Positions 6,253-12,013 of a stretch of 12,013 bases of DNA are shown in pieces. Position 1 is the first letter of the stretch; each line of letters opens with the position of its first letter. Source of the DNA: Acinetobacter sp. (GTDB taxonomy: Bacteria; Pseudomonadota; Gammaproteobacteria; Pseudomonadales; Moraxellaceae); assembly GCA_030523805.1 (NCBI GenBank), contig JAUNHS010000018.1, positions 1 through 12,013 on the forward strand. Reading direction: 5' to 3'. The translations under genes and the position numbers were made by a program. A model generated the notes under the pieces. The model was not told the origin of the DNA. It did not search any database and saw nothing but the letters and a program-made list of their open reading frames with translations.

Positions 6253-7530
6253 ATGTTAGCGATATTAAAGAAGTTACCATTTTATTCACACAATTGGTTT
6301 CAGTATCTATTATTTGTGGTGAAGCGTTTTATTCAAGACCGCTGTAGTGAACAGGCGAGTGCTTTAACTTACACGACCCTGTTTGCCATCGTGCCAATGC
6401 TGACGGTTTTTTTGGTGATTATTTCGTCTATTAATGCCCTTGCACCTGCACGCCAGCAATTACAAACCATGATTTATAGCAATTTTTTGCCTAAAACCAC
6501 GATTGCATTTGAGCAAGCATTGAGTAATTTTGCTGAAAAATCAAGCAATTTGACGGTCATTGGTGTGATGTTTTTATTCGTTACTACGGTGATGATGATT
6601 ATGAGCATTGAAACTGCATTTAACCGTATTTGGCGAGTGAAAAAAGAGCGTAGTGGCATTGTCGGCTTTATGCGTTATTGGACGATTATTTCACTTGGGC
6701 CGTTATTGCTGGGTGGTGCGGTGGTGCTGTCATCTACTTTGGCATCGATGAATGTATTACACCATAATTTTGGCTATCAGCTAGACAGTGGTTTTTTATT
6801 AAAATCATTATCTTTTGGTTTGATTTTATTAGGTTTTTTTATTTTATATTGGGCTGTGCCAAATCGGAGTGTGCCTTGGAAATCGGCTGCTTATGCAGCG
6901 ATTTTTGCCAGTATTGTGTTTGAATCGCTGAAAAATTTGTTCGGTTGGGCAATGTCTAACTTTACCAGTTATGAATTGGTTTATGGTGCTTTTGCTGCTG
7001 TACCGATTTTCCTATTGTGGATTTATTTGTCGTGGAATATTATTTTGCTTGGTGTGCAAATTAGCTATGCCAGCACCGTATTCCATGCGGGTAATCAGCC
7101 GAAGCGTCATGCTTTATTTGTCATGTTAGACGTGTTAAATCTGTTGTATATTAAACAAAAAACAGGTGATAAAGTCAGTGAAGATGATATTTTAGAGCGT
7201 TTAACTGGGCGTGAATTGGGCGATGCACCGACTTTTTTGGCATTGTTGGAAGAAAAGCAATTTATTCAAGCCACAGAGCAGGGCGACTATGTGCTGATTC
7301 GCAATTTATATGAAGTGAATTTGTATGAATTTTATTTGCAGTTGCCGTATCATTTCCCACGCTATCATGAAATTCAGCAAGTGCAAGGCACGGGCGATGT
7401 CATGGCTTGGCAAGAGCAAAGTAAGCAGTTATTGAGTGAAAGCCAAGTGTATTTGCATCAGCAATTGGACGTTTCATTGGCAGATTTGTTTGAACAACAA
7501 GCACCGAAAAAAATTGCTTTTGCTGGGTAA
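6253..7530 (+). CDS. YihY/BrkB-family inner membrane protein with long C-terminal domain
   Basis: A polytopic inner-membrane protein of 425 aa and unknown molecular function. The family was once annotated as RNase BN, which is wrong for that enzyme. About six membrane segments are visible (roughly 42-62, 100-120, 145-168, 182-203, 210-232, 245-270). Family landmarks are the SALTYTTLFAIVP stretch (36-48), ETAFNRIWRV (120-129), and YGAFAAVPIFLLWIYLSW (244-261). E. coli YihY is about 290 aa. Here a further 145 or so soluble residues follow (about 281-425), beginning with a helix-rich part (ALFVMLDVLNLLY) that could be a winged-helix-like unit. ATG 6253 follows GAGGG closely (3-4 bases). In-frame ATG 6235 and TTG 6211 are alternatives with poorer ribosome sites. 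A TATAAT at 6231-6236 may be its -10 box but lacks a clear -35. Confidence 0.88.
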   Translation: MLAILKKLPFYSHNWFQYLLFVVKRFIQDRCSEQASALTYTTLFAIVPMLTVFLVIISSINALAPARQQLQTMIYSNFLPKTTIAFEQALSNFAEKSSNLTVIGVMFLFVTTVMMIMSIETAFNRIWRVKKERSGIVGFMRYWTIISLGPLLLGGAVVLSSTLASMNVLHHNFGYQLDSGFLLKSLSFGLILLGFFILYWAVPNRSVPWKSAAYAAIFASIVFESLKNLFGWAMSNFTSYELVYGAFAAVPIFLLWIYLSWNIILLGVQISYASTVFHAGNQPKRHALFVMLDVLNLLYIKQKTGDKVSEDDILERLTGRELGDAPTFLALLEEKQFIQATEQGDYVLIRNLYEVNLYEFYLQLPYHFPRYHEIQQVQGTGDVMAWQEQSKQLLSESQVYLHQQLDVSLADLFEQQAPKKIAFAG

Positions 7531-7546
7531 AATATAGGCGATTAGG

Positions 7547-7575
7547 CTTGTAAATTGGTAAATATACTCCATATA
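7547..7575 (+). promoter_or_regulatory. heat-shock (sigma-32-like) promoter of dnaJ
   Basis: CTTGTAA (7547-7553) matches the sigma-32 -35 element CTTGAAA at six of seven positions. After 13 bases, CTCCATAT (7567-7574) matches the -10 element CCCCATNT at all but one fixed base. Spacing is within the known range. The start site would be near 7581, leaving a leader of about 33 bases that includes the AGGAG ribosome site. Confidence 0.68.
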
Positions 7576-7613
7576 GAAACATATTTTTAAGTAATTTAGG
7601 AGCGTTGCCACTT

Positions 7614-8753
7614 ATGGCTAAGCGTGATTATTATGAAGTGCTTGGTGTCGCCAAGTCGGCAAGTGATGATGAAATTAAAAAAGCCTATCGTAAATTGGCA
7701 ATGAAATATCACCCAGACCGTAACCCTGACAATCCAGAAGCAGAAGAAAAATTTAAAGAAGCTGCTGAAGCCTATGAAGTGCTTTCTGATAGTGAAAAGC
7801 GTAGTATGTATGACCGTATGGGACATGGTGCGTTTGAAGGTGGCTTTGGTGGGGCAGGTGGCGGCTTCGGTGGTGGCTTTAGTGCTGAAGATATTTTTAG
7901 CCAGTTTGGCGATATTTTCGGTGGTGCGTTTGGTGGCGGTGGTCGTCAGCAGCAGCGACAAGCACGGGGTAGCGATTTACGTTACGAGTTAGAATTGAGC
8001 TTGGAAGAAGCCGTTCAAGGCACAACCAAAGAAATTAGCTTTACATCACCTGCCAGCTGTGAAAGTTGTGATGGCAAAGGTGCAAAAAATGCATCGGATA
8101 TTGAAACCTGTAAAACTTGTCATGGTGCAGGTTATGTGCGTATGCAGCAAGGCTTTTTCTCGGTACAGCAACCTTGTGGCAGCTGTCGTGGACAAGGTAA
8201 GACCATTAAAAATCCGTGTAATACCTGTCATGGCTCGGGCGTATCTAGCCGTAAGCAGACTTTAGAAGTGAAAATCCCAGCAGGGGTGGACAATGGCGAT
8301 CGCATTCGTTTGGCTGGTAAAGGCGAAGCCGTGCGTGGTGGTGTTGCAGGTGATTTATACGTAGAAGTGGTGGTGCGTGAGCATGAAATCTTCCAGCGTG
8401 ATGGTGCAGATTTGTATATGGACGTGCCTGTGAGCATTACCGATGCAGCGTTGGGTAAAGAAGTTACCATTCCTACTTTAGACAGTAAAGTGAGCTTAAA
8501 AATTCCTGCAGGTACACAAACAGGTAAACTGTTCCGCTTGCGTGGTAAAGGTGTAAAACCTGTGCGTGCGACGATGGTGGGCGATTTATTATGCCGTATC
8601 GTGGTGGAAACGCCTGTAAACTTAACCGCTCGCCAGCGTGAGTTGTTGGAAGAATTGCAAGCGACATTGGATAGTGGCGATAGCCAACAAACGCCAAAGA
8701 AAAAAGGTTTTTTTGACCGTTTAAAAGATGATATTAAGGATATTTTTGATTAA
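7614..8753 (+). CDS. dnaJ: chaperone protein DnaJ (class A Hsp40)
   Basis: The co-chaperone that delivers unfolded clients to DnaK and stimulates its ATPase, in the cytoplasm. The 379 aa show all class A parts in order: a J domain (about 4-69) with HPD at 33-35, a Gly/Phe-rich region (about 72-110), a zinc region with four CxxCxGxG repeats (cysteines 149/152, 166/169, 188/191, 202/205), client-binding beta domains (about 215-335) and a C-terminal tail ending in KDDIKDIFD. Nothing is missing. The start at 7614 gives the canonical [16 protein letters not shown] (7598-7602) lies 11 bases upstream, and an in-frame TTG at 7605 is too close to it. dnaK and grpE are not adjacent, so the gene has its own heat-shock-type promoter. 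It ends before the hairpin and terminator at 8780-8850. Confidence 0.98.
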   Translation: MAKRDYYEVLGVAKSASDDEIKKAYRKLAMKYHPDRNPDNPEAEEKFKEAAEAYEVLSDSEKRSMYDRMGHGAFEGGFGGAGGGFGGGFSAEDIFSQFGDIFGGAFGGGGRQQQRQARGSDLRYELELSLEEAVQGTTKEISFTSPASCESCDGKGAKNASDIETCKTCHGAGYVRMQQGFFSVQQPCGSCRGQGKTIKNPCNTCHGSGVSSRKQTLEVKIPAGVDNGDRIRLAGKGEAVRGGVAGDLYVEVVVREHEIFQRDGADLYMDVPVSITDAALGKEVTIPTLDSKVSLKIPAGTQTGKLFRLRGKGVKPVRATMVGDLLCRIVVETPVNLTARQRELLEELQATLDSGDSQQTPKKKGFFDRLKDDIKDIFD

Positions 8754-8779
8754 GTCCAGTCAAGATATTCCATCATCAG

Positions 8780-8809
8780 TCATCAAAAGGTCGCATAGGT
8801 TTTTGATGA
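8780..8809. repeat. 9-bp perfect inverted repeat downstream of dnaJ
   Basis: TCATCAAAA (8780-8788) and TTTTGATGA (8801-8809) form a 9-bp stem with a 12-base loop. No T-tract follows, so it is not a terminator by itself. It precedes the true terminator by 10 bases and may protect the 3' end of the dnaJ transcript or bind a protein. Confidence 0.6.
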
Positions 8810-8819
8810 AAAATCTTCT

Positions 8820-8850
8820 AAAATCTCTCTCATTGCGAGAGAGATTTTTT
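8820..8850 (+). terminator. rho-independent terminator of dnaJ
   Basis: AAAATCTCTCTC (8820-8831) pairs perfectly with GAGAGAGATTTT (8837-8848) around a 5-base loop, and the right arm runs into six T residues (8845-8850). It separates dnaJ from the permease gene. Confidence 0.9.
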
Positions 8851-8890
8851 ATTTATATTCATCGGTTCAATCATAGGTAAGCTCATCAAT

Positions 8891-9856
8891 ATGCAAGAAA
8901 TAATGTTAGCATTAGGCTTTGCTATTAGCATTACGTTGCCCAATTTATTGTTGATGGCGTTGGGCTATTTTATGCAACGCACAGGGGCAATCCATGCTGA
9001 TTTTGTCAATTTAGCATCTAATATTGTCTTTAATTATTGCTTGCCGTGCTTATTATTTTTTAGCGTGATTAAAAGCCAAGTGGATTATGGTCAGCAAATG
9101 TGGCTGATTTTGGCTGGCGTGGTGGTTACGTTTATTTTATATATTGGGGCGGAAGTGTATGCACGTTGTCGTATTGCTGCGATAGAAGATCAGGGCGTAT
9201 TTGTACAAGGCGTATTCCGCAGTAATATGGCGATTATTTCCCTAGCGACTGTAACCAATGCGTATGGCGATGCAGGTTTGAGCGTTGGTGCGGTGTATAT
9301 GGGGGTGATTACCATTTTATTTAATATTTTGGCAGTCATCACGTTGAGCCGTACGCAACAAGGGCAAACATCAGGCTGGAAAAAAGCCACAGAGATTGGC
9401 AAAAAAATGCTTAAAAATCCGTTGATTATTGCACTAGTGAGTGCTTTTGCGTATAAGGCGATGAATTTGCCATTACCTCCTGTGCCAATCGTTAAAACAG
9501 GAGAGTTATTGGCAGGTGTGGCATTGCCTTTGGCGTTGATTTGTGCAGGTGCAAGTTTGGATTTACGCTCTATGTTTGCCTTGTCTGGCGTATCTATGCA
9601 GGCGAGTATAGGGCGAGTGCTGATTGCACCACTGGTCGCTGTGGCAGTAGGTTTGTATTTTAATTTAGCACCTTTGCACATGGGCGTATTATTTATTATG
9701 GTCTCTGCACCTGTGGCAGCGGCAAGTTATGTGATGACCAAAGCTATGGGCGGTAATGCCACTTTGGCTGCCAATATTTTGGCATTTACCACTGTGGTGT
9801 CTATGCTCTCTATGGGAGCAGGTGCAGCGATTTTACGCTCATTGGGCTTGATGTAA
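8891..9856 (+). CDS. AEC-family permease (auxin efflux carrier family)
   Basis: A 321-aa inner-membrane transporter of the bile/arsenite/riboflavin transporter superfamily. Bacterial relatives export or import small carboxylates such as malate or malonate, but the substrate here cannot be told from sequence. About ten hydrophobic segments are arranged as two sets of five (roughly 6-27, 42-60, 70-92, 108-122, 133-152; 176-190, 205-222, 233-255, 260-283, 293-315). Family motifs include VFRSNMAIISL (108-118), GVALPLALICAGASL (209-223) and the C-terminal SAPVAAASYVMTKAMGG (272-288). The ATG at 8891 has only a distant AGGT (8875-8878). Met5 at 8903 is a possible alternative. It is flanked by the dnaJ terminator on one side and the dapB promoter on the other, so it is likely a single-gene unit. 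Confidence 0.87.
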   Translation: MQEIMLALGFAISITLPNLLLMALGYFMQRTGAIHADFVNLASNIVFNYCLPCLLFFSVIKSQVDYGQQMWLILAGVVVTFILYIGAEVYARCRIAAIEDQGVFVQGVFRSNMAIISLATVTNAYGDAGLSVGAVYMGVITILFNILAVITLSRTQQGQTSGWKKATEIGKKMLKNPLIIALVSAFAYKAMNLPLPPVPIVKTGELLAGVALPLALICAGASLDLRSMFALSGVSMQASIGRVLIAPLVAVAVGLYFNLAPLHMGVLFIMVSAPVAAASYVMTKAMGGNATLAANILAFTTVVSMLSMGAGAAILRSLGLM

Positions 9857-9871
9857 AAAGTCAAATATCGG

Positions 9872-10756
<885 letters not shown>

Positions 10757-10789
10757 TGTGTGCCAGCATTCCATAAAAAAGAGAGTATT

Positions 10790-11041
10790 ATGAATGATTT
10801 AACCATTCATCATCAGCTAGAAACACACGGCTTGCGTTGCCCTGAACCGATTATGATGTTGCATAAAGTGATGCGTAAGGCGAGCAGTGGCGATGTGGTG
10901 GAAGTGTTGGCGACTGATCCATCAACATCGTGGGATATTCCAAAATTTTGTATGCACTTGGGGCATGAATTATTGCTCAACGAAGAGCGACCACATACAG
11001 AATATACAACAGAATATCGCTATTTAATTCAAAAAGGTTGA
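10790..11041 (+). CDS. tusA: sulfurtransferase TusA family protein
   Basis: A small cytoplasmic sulfur carrier. In E. coli TusA takes persulfide sulfur from IscS and passes it through TusBCD/TusE to MnmA for 2-thiolation of tRNA wobble uridine. From ATG 10790 the protein is 83 aa, close to E. coli TusA (81). It contains the family signature GLRCPEP (14-20), whose Cys17 is the persulfide residue, and STSWDIPKFCMHLGHELL (about 45-62). GAGAG lies four bases before the ATG. An in-frame GTG at 10760 lacks this support. Other members of the family serve in sulfur oxidation or selenium handling, but the length and close match in the Cys region favour true TusA. A strong terminator follows. Confidence 0.93.
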   Translation: MNDLTIHHQLETHGLRCPEPIMMLHKVMRKASSGDVVEVLATDPSTSWDIPKFCMHLGHELLLNEERPHTEYTTEYRYLIQKG

Positions 11042-11055
11042 TGTTTTAGGCGAAT

Positions 11056-11088
11056 AAAAAAGCAATTCTATAGAGAATTGCTTTTTTT
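11056..11088. terminator. bidirectional terminator between tusA and the receptor gene
   Basis: GCAATTCT (11062-11069) pairs with AGAATTGC (11074-11081) around a 4-base loop. The stem is flanked by six A (11056-11061) and seven T (11082-11088). It can end both the dapB-tusA transcript and the minus-strand receptor transcript. Confidence 0.92.
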
Positions 11089-11121
11089 GTGTTGTGTGTA
11101 GGATAAATATTCAAACATCAT

Positions 11122-12013
11122 TTAAAAACGATAATTTAAATTCGCTGTGAAATAACGCCCTGCTTCATAATAAGGCGTGTAATCGGTAAGCGATAAACCA
11201 CGCACATTCGCCCAACGAGCATAGCGTTCGTTGAACAAGTTGTGTACGCCAACATTCAAGCGTAACTGCTTATTGATATTCACATAAGCCGTTAAATCTA
11301 CCGTTTCATGACCTTTTAAAGGTGGAACGGTGCTTGGTAAATCTTTGGCTTTTTTCGCTGCAGCAAAGCGTACTTTGGTACTCAAACCCCATACATCATT
11401 CGGCTGGTCGTAGTTCAATGCCAATGAACCATTAAATGGATCAAGTTTGGCACGATTTTGACCGTTGTAGCCCTTGCCATCAATATAAGCGAATGAACCT
11501 TGTAACGATAAACCATCGGTCAGATTTAAAAAGTCTAATTTGGTTTTACCTGTCCACTCTATACCGTAGCCTGTAGTTTTGCCTGTTTCATTGTAGAGCC
11601 ACAATTCCGCTGTAGGTGTATTAAAGCCATTAAATGTCCAAGCAATCATATCCTGATATTCATCATAAAAAAGCGTGGTTTGCTGCGAGCCATATTTGCC
11701 TTTACTGCTCCAAACCAACTCTACGCCTTGAGCAGTTTCTGGACGTAAATCAGGATTTGGTTTACCAATCCAATGTCCATAATTTTGCCCATTGGTTTCG
11801 CCATAAGCAGGCAAGCGAGTAGCATGGCGATAGCTTAAATTCAAATGATGCTTCGGATTGATTTGATATGCCACAGCTAAACCGCCGCCCACAGCGGTTT
11901 TGCTATAATTTTGTGTTCCTGCAACAGCAGTGTTATCCACTTCAGGTTTGATGGAAATATGGTCAGCATTGAGCGATGGTGTAATGCTCCAACCGCTATT
12001 GCCAAAGCTGATG
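11122..12013 (-). CDS. TonB-dependent outer membrane receptor, C-terminal part (probably haem/haemoglobin type)
   Basis: Only the last 297 or so codons are in the window. The frame stays open to the right edge, so the N-terminus, TonB box and plug domain are missing. What is present is beta-barrel: alternating strands such as LNLSYRHATRLPAYGE, then GKPNPDLRPETAQGVELVW, the classic receptor motif of an NP-L-PE core followed by a strand. Near the end are VHNLFNERYARWANVRGL and a final strand ending in NYRF, the terminal-Phe signal for barrel assembly. The NLFNxxYxRWxxVRG block resembles haem/haemoglobin receptors (PhuR/HmbR-like), but I infer the ligand only from that. Such genes are usually Fur-regulated. 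The promoter lies outside the window. Confidence 0.85.
   Translation of the reverse strand, partial: ISFGNSGWSITPSLNADHISIKPEVDNTAVAGTQNYSKTAVGGGLAVAYQINPKHHLNLSYRHATRLPAYGETNGQNYGHWIGKPNPDLRPETAQGVELVWSSKGKYGSQQTTLFYDEYQDMIAWTFNGFNTPTAELWLYNETGKTTGYGIEWTGKTKLDFLNLTDGLSLQGSFAYIDGKGYNGQNRAKLDPFNGSLALNYDQPNDVWGLSTKVRFAAAKKAKDLPSTVPPLKGHETVDLTAYVNINKQLRLNVGVHNLFNERYARWANVRGLSLTDYTPYYEAGRYFTANLNYRF

Noticed and set aside
7840..7945. Repetitive GGTGG-type sequence, considered as a tandem repeat
   Set aside because: It encodes the Gly/Phe-rich linker of DnaJ, so the repetition is explained by the protein.

Overview
The window reads as ordinary chromosome from an AT-leaning gammaproteobacterium, most likely Moraxellaceae and close to Acinetobacter. 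Three things support this. The malate dehydrogenase, DnaJ and DapB proteins look like the Acinetobacter versions. An LpxL-type lipid A acyltransferase, a soluble lytic transglycosylase and a TonB-dependent receptor show an outer membrane. dnaJ stands alone, without dnaK next to it. This placement comes from recognising the sequences, not from a search.

Layout from left to right. Positions 1-175 hold only a possible decayed coding remnant, followed by a strong two-way terminator (176-214). The lipid A acyltransferase lies on the minus strand (267-1235) and is divergent from a plus-strand pair. That pair is a periplasmic lytic transglycosylase (1391-3352) and, 33 bases on, a secreted RNase T2-fold protein whose catalytic residues have been replaced (3386-4081). 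A 341-base non-coding gap carries the mdh promoter and a cluster of TGTGA/TCACA elements. It leads into mdh (4423-5406). mdh converges on a WrbA-type quinone reductase (minus, 5530-6135) across a shared terminator. wrbA diverges from a long YihY-family membrane protein (6253-7530). The two starts share a near-identical inverted 17-mer. dnaJ (7614-8753) follows, with a recognisable heat-shock (sigma-32-like) promoter. After a hairpin and a terminator come an AEC-family permease (8891-9856), then dapB (9935-10756) and tusA (10790-11041), which look like one operon. A two-way terminator separates tusA from the C-terminal part of a TonB-dependent, probably haem/haemoglobin-type, receptor that runs off the right edge on the minus strand.

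Most genes are housekeeping: envelope building (acyltransferase, transglycosylase, DapB for meso-diaminopimelate and lysine), central carbon metabolism (Mdh), redox defence (WrbA), chaperoning (DnaJ), tRNA thiolation and sulfur relay (TusA), and iron or haem uptake (receptor). I see no phage, insertion sequence, CRISPR array, tRNA, rRNA or defence island. The most unusual item is the RNase T2 pseudoenzyme beside the transglycosylase. The regulatory signals at dnaJ, mdh and wrbA/yihY are next in interest.
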